This document shows positions 23,786-31,467 of a DNA stretch of 64,000 nt, one piece after another (within the stretch, counting starts at the first letter, position 1; each line of letters starts with the position of its first letter). The notes below the pieces were generated by a model that saw only the letters and a list, made by a program, of their open reading frames with translations, had not been told where the DNA came from and ran no database searches. Origin of the DNA: an uncultured Treponema sp. (lineage in GTDB: Bacteria > Spirochaetota > Spirochaetia > Treponematales > Treponemataceae); the NCBI GenBank assembly GCA_937915735.1, contig CALGGS010000055.1:1-64000 (forward strand), read 5' to 3'. Both the position numbers and the translations under genes were made by a program.

Positions 23786-24394
23786 TTAAAATTTAAATGT
23801 TTTTCGCTGAATGGGGCTCATTCCGATTTCACGGCAGACTTTTATATGGGCTTTTGTCGGGTAGCCCTTGTGCTTTGCGTAGCCATATTGCGGGTAGAGC
23901 CTGTCGAATTCAACCATCATTTTGTCCCGTTCAACCTTTGCGATAATACTGGCGGCCATAACTTCAGGATATTTACCGTCGGCTTTAGGCTCACAACGGC
24001 ATTTGCAAGGAATTTCAGGGCAGCTATTTCCGTCTGTAATGGCGGAAATTAGTGAAGTTAGCGGCTCAGAAAAATCATTAAACCCAAGATTTTGGGTTTT
24101 TAGCCAGTCGGGCAGCTTTAAAATCATCATTTCGTAGGCGATTTTCATTGCATACATGCTGGCCCTCAATATATTTATCTGGTCAATAGTTTCATGGTCA
24201 ACGACTCCGAGTCCCCAGCAGGCTTTTTCCATAATTATTTTTTCGGCTGCAATTCGTTTTTTTTCAGAAAGCTTTTTTGAGTCATTTAAAATCTCTACGG
24301 GGAAATCCTTAGGCAAGATTACGCAGCCCGCGGTGACAGGTCCTGCCAAGGGGCCTCGTCCAGCCTCATCCAGTCCGCAAATAAGTTCACTCAT
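23786..24394 (-). CDS. rnhB: Ribonuclease HII
   Basis: RNase HII cuts the RNA strand of RNA-DNA hybrids and removes single ribonucleotides from DNA. This 202-residue protein begins ICGLDEAGRGPLAGPV with the catalytic Asp-Glu pair. Further active-site elements are AITDGN and the EVMAASIIAKVERDKMM helix with its Asp. A Cys-rich stretch (CPEIPCKCRCEPKADG) lies before the AASI motif, a less usual insertion. The gene starts 7 bases after the end of the 24402 gene, so the two are probably co-transcribed. Confidence 0.95.
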   Translation of the reverse strand: MSELICGLDEAGRGPLAGPVTAGCVILPKDFPVEILNDSKKLSEKKRIAAEKIIMEKACWGLGVVDHETIDQINILRASMYAMKIAYEMMILKLPDWLKTQNLGFNDFSEPLTSLISAITDGNSCPEIPCKCRCEPKADGKYPEVMAASIIAKVERDKMMVEFDRLYPQYGYAKHKGYPTKAHIKVCREIGMSPIQRKTFKF

Positions 24395-24401
24395 AATTTT
24401 A

Positions 24402-26528
24402 TTAAAATCCCTTTTCCTTATTATCTTTATTTTCTAAAATCATTGTTTTTTCGTCCTTCCAGATTGGAGTGACGCCTTTTGTTTTTTTGTCAAAATCTCC
24501 GGTAAAGCTGTTTGATACGAGTTTTAAATTCGCGCCGGTAGACTCAATTATTCGTCCCAAATGGGATATTACCTGACAGTCTGACGATTTGAGGATGAAG
24601 CTTCCGCCCTTTACGCTGAAATTAACGGCCGTATCAGAAATTGAAGCAAAATGGCTGTTTTCGAGTAAAAACCTTGAGTTATTCCCTGAAAAGCAGCACG
24701 CATAAGTCGGTGATTTTACGGTAAGACCTGAATTTTCAAAATCAATTATTGAAGCATTTGCTATAAAAGCAATTGCAGACTGCAAGAAATTTCCTGAAAT
24801 CTCGCAATCGGTAAAATTCGCAGCTCCTTTTTCCAAGACAAAAAGTTTCTGGGAATTTTCTGTTTCTTTTGTGGAGCTTATTTCCTTTTGAATTATGCAA
24901 TTTTGCAGCTCAAAGCTTGAATCTTTTACAAAAATGTAAGAATTTGACGGAAGGACTAAACGAGCGTCATTTATCCCTGTAAACGAGCAGTTTGAAGAAA
25001 TAATATTCGCACCGTCAGAAAGCCTTACAGTCCCGCTCACAAAGATATGAACGAATTTTGAAGAGTTTATTGCCTTTAATGCCTGTTCAAATGAAGTATA
25101 TGGATGCAATCTGCTTCCGTCTGACACAAAGCTTGATGCCTCTCCGTCAAGAAAATAATTGTATTCATCGATTGTGACCTTGTAAGTCGAAATTTCGCTG
25201 ACATTCCCGAAAGAATCTTCTGCGTAGGAAAAAGCCTTGTAGCTGACAGTTTTTTCAGTTCCGGCACGAAGATTAAATTCCTGGTTTTTGTACTGCACGA
25301 AATCTTTTTTGTCGGGTTTTATGTAGTCAAACTCTGATTTATTGTCGAGGTAAGAAGTGCTTTTTGCCTCAAACGGACCGTAGAGCGAAACATAGATTTT
25401 GGCGTCTTTTTCGCTTTCGATTTTTAGCTTGATATCTTTTCTTGCGTACTCCCCTACCTCGCTCGCAATGAATTTCGGCTTTAGCGGCGGCTGCTTGTCA
25501 ATCACATAGTTTTTTAAAATATTCCCCTGAAATACGCCGTCAAGGTAAAGAGAAAGAATCGCCTGGCCTTCAATGAAATCTCCTGAAAATGTGTCGAATG
25601 TGAGTTCTGCGTAAAGTCCGCTGTCAATTTTTGCTTCCCCCGCTGCCCCGCTTGAAGACACCTTCATTCTGTATCTGGAGTCTCCGTCAATACTAAAGCT
25701 AATGCCCGAAGAATTCTTTTTCGTCGTGATTTTTGGTTTTGGAGCTAAGACAAAGGATTGAATCGGATTTCCGTCCTTATATGCGACATCCTGCCAGTAA
25801 AGTACATGAGTTTTTGTCCTGTCGATTTTTATTTCGTTTTTTGAGGCAGACCAAAGTCCTTTGTCGAGGCTCCAGATTAAATTCTTTCCTGTAAAAACTA
25901 AAGTTTCCCAGTCAGAAATCTCAAAAGGAAGGAAAATCTTGGAAAAGCTGCCTGCTGCTTGTCCGTTTAAAAAAATTATGAATCTCCAAGAGGCTTCTCC
26001 GTTCGTAACTGTGCAAGGAATGTAGCGGAAAAGCCTGTTTTCTGAAGAAACTGAAAGTGTCGTCCCTTTTAAAAAAGGCTTTTCTCCGTCTCCTATTGAA
26101 AATAAAAGTGAGTCTGGAATTGAAATTACTTCATTGCCTGAGCAGGAAAGGATGTTTTCGGTTAATACCCTGTCGATGAATAATTTTTCGGAGCTTCCGG
26201 TCGCATAAGGATTCAGCTCTTCGGCGACTGTGTATTTTATTTTAAAATTTTCACTCTCCCCTTTCCCTGAATTTTTTACTACCGTTACGAAAAGATTTAC
26301 ATCTCCGCCGGCGTCGATTAGAACCGGTCCGTCATAAGCGAAGCCTGAATTTAGGGGATTTGAATTCGTATAAGAATAATAAGCCTCTTCATTTTCGAGC
26401 AGATTAATGACAAGGCTCTGCCTGTTTGCGAAATTTCCGTTTACAGGCGAAATTATCTCGGCAGAAAAAAGAGGAAGCGTAAAAATCAGTGAGAAAATTA
26501 AAAAGAAGGGAAAATGCTTTTTTAACAT
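24402..26528 (-). CDS. Large secreted protein with parallel beta-helix-like C-terminus
   Basis: A 708-residue protein with an N-terminal signal peptide (FFLIFSLIFTLPLFSAE). The first part resembles beta-sandwich modules like those appended to hexosaminidases (ISPVNGNFANRQSLVINLLENEEAYYSYTNSNP). Repeats of similar type follow up to about residue 460. From about 480 to 690 short regular turns with small residues suggest a right-handed beta-helix (VHIFVSGTVRLSDGANIIS; FTDCEISGNFLQSAIAFIANASI). No catalytic motif is clear. Promoter TTGAAA-17-TAAAAT (26568-26540, reverse strand) ends 11 bases before the ATG with no Shine-Dalgarno sequence. It is upstream of rnhB on the same strand. Confidence 0.75.
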   Translation of the reverse strand: MLKKHFPFFLIFSLIFTLPLFSAEIISPVNGNFANRQSLVINLLENEEAYYSYTNSNPLNSGFAYDGPVLIDAGGDVNLFVTVVKNSGKGESENFKIKYTVAEELNPYATGSSEKLFIDRVLTENILSCSGNEVISIPDSLLFSIGDGEKPFLKGTTLSVSSENRLFRYIPCTVTNGEASWRFIIFLNGQAAGSFSKIFLPFEISDWETLVFTGKNLIWSLDKGLWSASKNEIKIDRTKTHVLYWQDVAYKDGNPIQSFVLAPKPKITTKKNSSGISFSIDGDSRYRMKVSSSGAAGEAKIDSGLYAELTFDTFSGDFIEGQAILSLYLDGVFQGNILKNYVIDKQPPLKPKFIASEVGEYARKDIKLKIESEKDAKIYVSLYGPFEAKSTSYLDNKSEFDYIKPDKKDFVQYKNQEFNLRAGTEKTVSYKAFSYAEDSFGNVSEISTYKVTIDEYNYFLDGEASSFVSDGSRLHPYTSFEQALKAINSSKFVHIFVSGTVRLSDGANIISSNCSFTGINDARLVLPSNSYIFVKDSSFELQNCIIQKEISSTKETENSQKLFVLEKGAANFTDCEISGNFLQSAIAFIANASIIDFENSGLTVKSPTYACCFSGNNSRFLLENSHFASISDTAVNFSVKGGSFILKSSDCQVISHLGRIIESTGANLKLVSNSFTGDFDKKTKGVTPIWKDEKTMILENKDNKEKGF

Positions 26529-26619
26529 TGCTTTTCAATATTTTAAATTAAATTCCCCATATTTTCAACATAATTCCAAAAAGTAGACTTTTTATAGTAG
26601 ATATTGTAAAATCAAAGTT
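26529..26619. promoter_or_regulatory. Divergent promoter region with near-leaderless starts on both sides
   Basis: Reverse strand: TTGAAA (26563-26568), 17 bases, TAAAAT (26540-26545), then 11 bases to the ATG at 26528. Forward strand: TAGACT (26584-26589), 17 bases, TAAAAT (26607-26612), then 7 bases to the ATG at 26620. Neither gene has a Shine-Dalgarno sequence. Confidence 0.6.
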
Positions 26620-28044
26620 ATGACGGACGCAGAATACAAAAAGTTTTTCAGCAAACATTTTTGGAGAACGAGTTCCTTTACTTCCGGCGCGGCGCTTATG
26701 CTTGTCGATGCTTTTGGAGTAATGCTTTGTATTGGAATTTCGTTTTTTATTATCAATTTCATAAATCACCATTGGATTAACTTTCGTTCGTTCGTAAATT
26801 ATTGGATTTATCTCCCTCCAATGCTTGCGGTTTTTTATGCGGCAGGTCTTTATCCTGGGCTTGTTCATCCGCCTGCAGACGAAGTAAAAAAATTCGCAAT
26901 CTGTTCCTTTTTCGTTTTTGTCGGAATTGCCCTTTCAATCACTGTGGAAGAAGCTGACGACAAATGGCCTCTTGTAGCCGCTTTTATTATGGCAACTCCG
27001 TTTGCGCTTGTCATTCTCCCAATATTCCGTGAGGCCGCACGAAGGATTTTTTCACGAAGAAAATGGTTCGGAGTTCCGGCTGTAATTTATGTTTCCGGCA
27101 GCTCTGGAGATGTTATTGTCGAACGACTTTTAAAACGGCTGGATTTAGGCTATAAGCCGTGTATGATAATCGACAGCCTTTCAATGATTCCGGGCGAAAA
27201 ATACGGAATTCCCGTCTATCCGCCTTCAAACGAAAACTTTGCGCTCATAAAATCCTACGGAGTTAAGGTTGCTATTCTCTGTGATTACGACCGTGACACC
27301 ACTTACATAAATTCCTACTACCGTTACACGATTCAGGTTCCAAAAATCAATGACATCTCGACAATCACGACAAATGTGCGGGATTTCGGCGGTATTTTGG
27401 GCTTTTCTTCAACCCACAACTTAACAAAGCGTATAAGCCTTTTTTGGAAAAGGTTCATCGACATTCTTTTGCTTTTACTTTCATCGCCTGTAACTGTGCC
27501 TCTCGTGCTTATCGTTTCTTTGGTCGTAAAGCTCACAAGTCCTGGCCCTGTTTTTTATGGTCACAAAAGAATCGGCAAAAACGGAAAGGAATTCAAATGC
27601 TGGAAATTCCGCTCAATGGTAATCGATGCCGACAAGCAGCTGGAAAAAATTCTTGCCGAAAGTCCTGAAATGCGTGCGGAATGGGAAAAAGACCGAAAAT
27701 TCACAAATGACCCCCGCGTCACAAAGGTCGGTAAAATCTTACGAAAAACAAGTATCGACGAAATTCCTCAGTTTTTTAATGTCCTTACTGGCGAAATGAG
27801 CTTTATCGGCCCCCGTCCTGTTACCGAGCCTGAGCTAAAAAAATACGGAAACAAGGCAGATTTCATTCTCTCAGTCAAGCCTGGCCTTAGCGGAATGTGG
27901 CAAATCTCTGGCCGGAGCGATACCGGCTACGAGGAGCGGGTCACCCTGGACTCATACTACATTCAGAACTGGTCAGTATGGCTGGACATTTGGATTATCA
28001 TCAAGACAGTGTATGTGGTTCTCCGTGGAAAAGGTGCTTATTAG
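26620..28044 (+). CDS. Polyprenyl-phosphate sugar-1-phosphate transferase (WbaP-like)
   Basis: A 474-residue membrane enzyme that starts glycan synthesis by moving a sugar-1-phosphate from a UDP-sugar to undecaprenyl phosphate. The N-terminal part has four to five membrane helices (for example LPPMLAVFYAAGLYPG), then a Rossmann-like soluble segment (ISGSSGDVIVERLLKRLDLG region). The C-terminal catalytic domain has one re-entrant helix and the signature FKCWKFRSMVIDADKQL, DPRVTKVGKILRKTSIDEIPQFFNVLTGEMSFIGPRP. Length and topology fit WbaP/WcaJ-type enzymes. The sugar is not predictable. The transcript is probably leaderless. Confidence 0.92.
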   Translation: MTDAEYKKFFSKHFWRTSSFTSGAALMLVDAFGVMLCIGISFFIINFINHHWINFRSFVNYWIYLPPMLAVFYAAGLYPGLVHPPADEVKKFAICSFFVFVGIALSITVEEADDKWPLVAAFIMATPFALVILPIFREAARRIFSRRKWFGVPAVIYVSGSSGDVIVERLLKRLDLGYKPCMIIDSLSMIPGEKYGIPVYPPSNENFALIKSYGVKVAILCDYDRDTTYINSYYRYTIQVPKINDISTITTNVRDFGGILGFSSTHNLTKRISLFWKRFIDILLLLLSSPVTVPLVLIVSLVVKLTSPGPVFYGHKRIGKNGKEFKCWKFRSMVIDADKQLEKILAESPEMRAEWEKDRKFTNDPRVTKVGKILRKTSIDEIPQFFNVLTGEMSFIGPRPVTEPELKKYGNKADFILSVKPGLSGMWQISGRSDTGYEERVTLDSYYIQNWSVWLDIWIIIKTVYVVLRGKGAY

Positions 28045-28163
28045 GAATTAGGAATGAGCAATGAGGAATTAGAAATTAAGCGGGGGAAGTCTCCCCCTCG
28101 GCTACAATGTCTTCGACATTTTCGCCTACCCCCTCTCCTAGTGGCTTTGCCCCTAAAACCCCA
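28042..28163. repeat. Dispersed repeats at the 5' end of the POTRA/barrel gene
   Basis: Two parts lie side by side. First, 28042-28080 is a short-period A/G-rich repeat (TTAGGAATTAGGAATGAGCA, ATGAGGAATTAG). Second, 28081-28163 is a GC-rich palindromic element: GGGGGAAGTCTCCCCC, then ATGTCTTCGACAT, then a CTACCCCCTCTCCTAGTGG block. The reverse complement of the second matches the module order of the element at 40471-40553 inside rlmJ. Confidence 0.7.
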
Positions 28164-29799
28164 TTTTACTTTCTTATCTGCGTCTATCTGCGTCTATCTG
28201 CGTCAATTTTTCCTGCTCTTTCTGTTTTTTCTTATGCTTCCTGCTTTTTCTGAGTGCTATCGCATTAAAGAAGTTACTTATTTGCTTGAAAAGACCAGGG
28301 AAAATGATTTACGGCGTGTCGTTCCGATTGACGGCGACAAGATTTTTGAAAGCGAGGAAGAACTTAACGAGTATCTTGAAGATTTAAGGCAGCGGCTTTT
28401 AAACACGCGCTCATTTGATGAGGTAAAAATCCTAAGACAGAAATTAGAAGACACTGATTCCACAGACTATGAATCTCTCAATCCTCAATCCTCAATCCTC
28501 AATCCTACATTACTGTCACTTTCTATCGAATGTTACGACACGAAATCTTTTTTGATTCTGCCTTATCCGAAATATGACTCAAACAACGGACTTATTTTTA
28601 AGGTCAAGGTAAAGGATGTTAATTTTCTTGGCACTATGAACACGCTCAATGCCGGCGCTTTTGTCGGCCTGAAGGAGGACCCTGAAAACGGAGGGGAAAA
28701 TCTTACTTTTGGCGCAGAATTTTCTTACCGCTATCCCTTTTACATTGGCTCGCTTTATGGAAGCTGGAACAACAATTTTGAGTTTGAATACACTCGCGGG
28801 GTGAACGAGCTTGAATTTTGGAGCGGAACAGGCCTTACTTTTGAAAAGCCCTTCAAGCGCCTTTCGTTGATTTTTGACATAAGCGAAGAATTCAACCGGG
28901 ACTTAGAATACGAGGATTTTTCTGACACTCAGTATTTTACGACTGATTTAAATTTCAGCGTTCCCGTTAAAATTTTTGACATCAATAACTGGGGCTATGT
29001 TTTTTGGACACCTTTCCTTGACACAAAAGTAAGCTATGACAAGGACGGAATCAGCATAAAAAACGATGATTTGGCAAGTCCTGTAATTTCTACCGGGCAA
29101 AGTATTTCTAGTTCAAGAATCAACTGGTATGGAAATTTTAGGACAGGACTTTCTGCAAAAATCGGTCATTCAGCCGGCTATGATTTTAAGCAGGAAGAAG
29201 TTGAGACTAAGGTTTTCGGTGAAATGCAGGCCTTTAAGAGCTTTAAATATATCGGCTTTAACACTCGTTTTTCTGCGTTCGTAACAAAATCAAACCGGAG
29301 TGAAATCGGCTCCCTTATTCGTGGCGTTCGCGATGAGCAAAAATACTTAAATGAAAGCGGAAAATGGCTTTGCACGAAAAAGGCCTTAAAAACGCCATCT
29401 GCCCTTGTTTTGAATATCGACCTTCCCATTCACATCATAACGACTCACTGGCTCGACTGGTCTGATTCCTTTTTTGGAGAGACTTCCTGGTTTAGCAGGA
29501 AATTCGCCTGGACTGACAAATTCAATTTTGAGCTCCAGATATCGCCGTTCATTGACATTGCCTTGACTAAAAACGAAATTACAGGCAGGCTTTTTTCTCT
29601 GAAAGACGGCTGGTACACTGGCGGGCTTGAATTCCTTGTCTTTCCTGAACGCTGGAAAGGCATTGTTATTCGGGGAAGCCTTGGCCTTGACCTTGGACGG
29701 GCCATAATCTCAAAAAAATATCCTGACAAAATAGACCTTACTTGGCGTGAGAATGTCAAAAAATACGAGGTTTATGCCGGAATCGGCCTTTTATACTGA
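28054..29799 (+). CDS. Outer-membrane protein with POTRA-like segment and beta-barrel (Omp85-like)
   Basis: A predicted outer-membrane protein; 581 residues from the first ATG. A hydrophobic signal-like segment (RQFFLLFLFFLMLPAFSE) precedes a POTRA-like block (YRIKEVTYLLEKT, EEELNEYLEDLRQRLLNTRSFDEVKI). From about residue 190 there are long amphipathic beta strands (PKYDSNNGLIFKVKVKDVNFLG; FGAEFSYRYPFYIGSLYGSWN) ending with a short strand YEVYAGIGLLY. The start is doubtful: the first 50 codons are made of dispersed repeats, with a GTG at 28141 as an alternative. Two further repeats are translated in frame (28174-28206, 28477-28508). It converges with the 29791 gene, overlapping by 9 bases. 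Confidence 0.7.
   Translation: MSNEELEIKRGKSPPRLQCLRHFRLPPLLVALPLKPHFTFLSASICVYLRQFFLLFLFFLMLPAFSECYRIKEVTYLLEKTRENDLRRVVPIDGDKIFESEEELNEYLEDLRQRLLNTRSFDEVKILRQKLEDTDSTDYESLNPQSSILNPTLLSLSIECYDTKSFLILPYPKYDSNNGLIFKVKVKDVNFLGTMNTLNAGAFVGLKEDPENGGENLTFGAEFSYRYPFYIGSLYGSWNNNFEFEYTRGVNELEFWSGTGLTFEKPFKRLSLIFDISEEFNRDLEYEDFSDTQYFTTDLNFSVPVKIFDINNWGYVFWTPFLDTKVSYDKDGISIKNDDLASPVISTGQSISSSRINWYGNFRTGLSAKIGHSAGYDFKQEEVETKVFGEMQAFKSFKYIGFNTRFSAFVTKSNRSEIGSLIRGVRDEQKYLNESGKWLCTKKALKTPSALVLNIDLPIHIITTHWLDWSDSFFGETSWFSRKFAWTDKFNFELQISPFIDIALTKNEITGRLFSLKDGWYTGGLEFLVFPERWKGIVIRGSLGLDLGRAIISKKYPDKIDLTWRENVKKYEVYAGIGLLY
28174..28206. repeat. TATCTGCGTC tandem repeat inside the signal-sequence region
   Basis: Three tandem 10-base units TATCTGCGTC. 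The reverse complement (GACGCAGATA) matches the ACGCGGATA/ACGCAGAT repeats at 3641 and 8907. It is translated as SASICVYLRQ just before the hydrophobic core of the signal sequence. Confidence 0.75.
28477..28508. repeat. CAATCCT tandem repeat inside the POTRA/barrel gene
   Basis: Four copies of the 7-base unit CAATCCT (28479-28506), translated in frame as LNPQSSILNP between the POTRA-like block and the barrel. Confidence 0.8.
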
Positions 29800-30699
29800 A
29801 ACTTTGTCAAAATAATCGAGAAGAAATCTCTCATCTTCTTCCTTTACGGAAATAAATTTTGCTATCGCGCAAAGCTGAGTTCTCTCGTAGTTTTCATAAA
29901 CAGATTCTATTACGCAGGATATGTAAATTTTACGCTCTTTTAAGGGGCCTTCGACAGGAAAATGAAATAAAATCGCATATTCATGTCCCGTTGAAAAGCA
30001 CATATCCTGCTTTTTTGAGGCAAAAATAACGCTTTTTTCGTCGGCATAAATGATTTTAGGAGCATGAACCCTGTTTTCAATCGATTCAATGGCGCTAACT
30101 TTTGGGGATTCATCAAAAAGGTAGCGGCAAATTCTTATTAAGCGGGATGTTTCTTTTTTTATTTCCTCACAATTATCTTGATTTTTTGAGCCTAAAGATT
30201 TTTTAACGAATTCTTTTGCGCTGTCAAGGTTTTTATCTGAAAGCTCAGACCACTGCGGCCTTTCAAAAACCTTGATTTTTTCGTGGGAAGCGCAGTCTAT
30301 GTTTATTTTTGAGCTGGATTTTGACGAAAAATCGCTTTCCAAAAAGACCGTCGCATAAAAGCCCGTGATTTTCTGCTCAGATTTGTCGTCTATTTTGCTT
30401 ATTTCTGCCGGAATTACAAGAGCTATGCCGGCGGATGTTTTTTTGGCAAGGGATTCAAAAAAAAGAGCAAGCTTATTAAAATAAAATTGGACTCGTAATT
30501 TTTGATTTTCAAGGCTGTCATATTTTTGAGGATTTTCTTCCAGTGTTTTTAGAATTAAAATACCCTGCTCAAGCAAGTCGTACTGAGTGCGTTTCAGGGC
30601 AATTGGAAATGTCAGTTTTTCACAGGCAACTGTAAGAGAAGCATCTCCGTCTTTAAGATAATCAAGGACTAGTTTTCGCTCAAGACCTGTCAATCCCAT
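29791..30699 (-). CDS. Conserved unknown protein, possible C-terminal PilZ-like domain
   Basis: A 302-residue soluble protein without signal peptide or membrane helices. The N-terminal part is helical (GLERKLVLDYLKDGDASLTVACEKL). The last ~100 residues are beta-rich with RVHAPKIIYADEKSVIFASKKQ and HEYAILFHFPVEGPLKERKIYISCVIESV, reminiscent of a PilZ barrel but without a clear RxxxR...DxSxxG motif, so c-di-GMP binding is not claimed. Its ATG overlaps the stop of the 30699-31412 lipoprotein gene by one base (TAATG), indicating coupled translation. Confidence 0.6.
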   Translation of the reverse strand: MGLTGLERKLVLDYLKDGDASLTVACEKLTFPIALKRTQYDLLEQGILILKTLEENPQKYDSLENQKLRVQFYFNKLALFFESLAKKTSAGIALVIPAEISKIDDKSEQKITGFYATVFLESDFSSKSSSKINIDCASHEKIKVFERPQWSELSDKNLDSAKEFVKKSLGSKNQDNCEEIKKETSRLIRICRYLFDESPKVSAIESIENRVHAPKIIYADEKSVIFASKKQDMCFSTGHEYAILFHFPVEGPLKERKIYISCVIESVYENYERTQLCAIAKFISVKEEDERFLLDYFDKVSV

Positions 30700-31412
30700 T
30701 AGAAAATCTCCCAGTCAGCGATTTGCACCTGATCGATTTTCCAGGAGCCTGAATCTTCAAAGCAAAATACTGAAAGAGTAAGGGTTGCTTTTTTATTTAC
30801 GAGCAAAACAGGAACCTCATAGTAAATTCCGTCTAAAAATGGCTGACCAAGCATATAAGTGTCAAAAAAGGCGACTTCTGGCTTTTTTTCTTCCGTAGCT
30901 TCTGCCTGAGTTTTTTCGTATTCGCTTATGCCGAGAGTCTGGTCAAAAATCCGTTTAAAATCTATATAAAAAAGAGCCAGTGAATAAAGATTCTCTTTTT
31001 TAAAAAAACTCTCGGCCGCACCGTCATCATTTTTTGAAAGAGCCTCACAGAAGGAAGTCAAGGTTTTTCTTAGTGACGGGGAGATTAAGCTTGTGTCAAG
31101 GGAGCCGAAATTTTTTAAGTTCGGAAAGAGCTTGGAATCTTCTGCAGGAACGCTGGCCGCAAGAATCAAAGGCGTTAAATTTAGCTTTGAGGAAATTCCT
31201 TTTACTGACGAAACGCTTGCCGTAAGCCTGTCAGTCTCGATTGCTTCTGTCCAGTTCGTAGTTGAATAAAGCTTTTCTGCAGTGTAGCGTAGAGTGTCGG
31301 TTTCATCAAAATTTTCGCCAATCTGACTTGCATTTGAACAAGAAGCAAATCCAAATGAAAGGAGGAAAGCTGAGAATGTAAAAAAGAAAAAATGAACTAC
31401 CGACTTTTTCAT
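30699..31412 (-). CDS. Lipoprotein of unknown function
   Basis: A 237-residue predicted lipoprotein starting MKKSVVHFFFFTFSAFLLSFGFASC, with lipobox Cys at about residue 25. I chose the ATG at 31412 over an earlier in-frame codon because it gives a proper signal peptide. TATAAT (reverse strand, 31425-31430) with TTTCAA 17 bases further upstream lies 12 bases before it. There is no Shine-Dalgarno sequence, so the leader would be about 5 bases. The C-terminal segment (YYEVPVLLVNKKATLTLSVFCFED) looks like a small beta domain. Coupled by TAATG to the 29791 gene. Confidence 0.7.
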   Translation of the reverse strand: MKKSVVHFFFFTFSAFLLSFGFASCSNASQIGENFDETDTLRYTAEKLYSTTNWTEAIETDRLTASVSSVKGISSKLNLTPLILAASVPAEDSKLFPNLKNFGSLDTSLISPSLRKTLTSFCEALSKNDDGAAESFFKKENLYSLALFYIDFKRIFDQTLGISEYEKTQAEATEEKKPEVAFFDTYMLGQPFLDGIYYEVPVLLVNKKATLTLSVFCFEDSGSWKIDQVQIADWEIF

Positions 31413-31467
31413 AATAATAAGAAAATTATAACAAAATACGGTTAAAATTGAAAGTGAAATATAAAAA

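Noticed and set aside
23846..24437. Forward-strand frames opposite rnhB
   Set aside because: They run antisense to a clear RNase HII gene and encode no recognisable protein.
29791..30699. PilZ c-di-GMP receptor
   Set aside because: The C-terminal beta region is suggestive but the binding motif is not visible, so no function is claimed.
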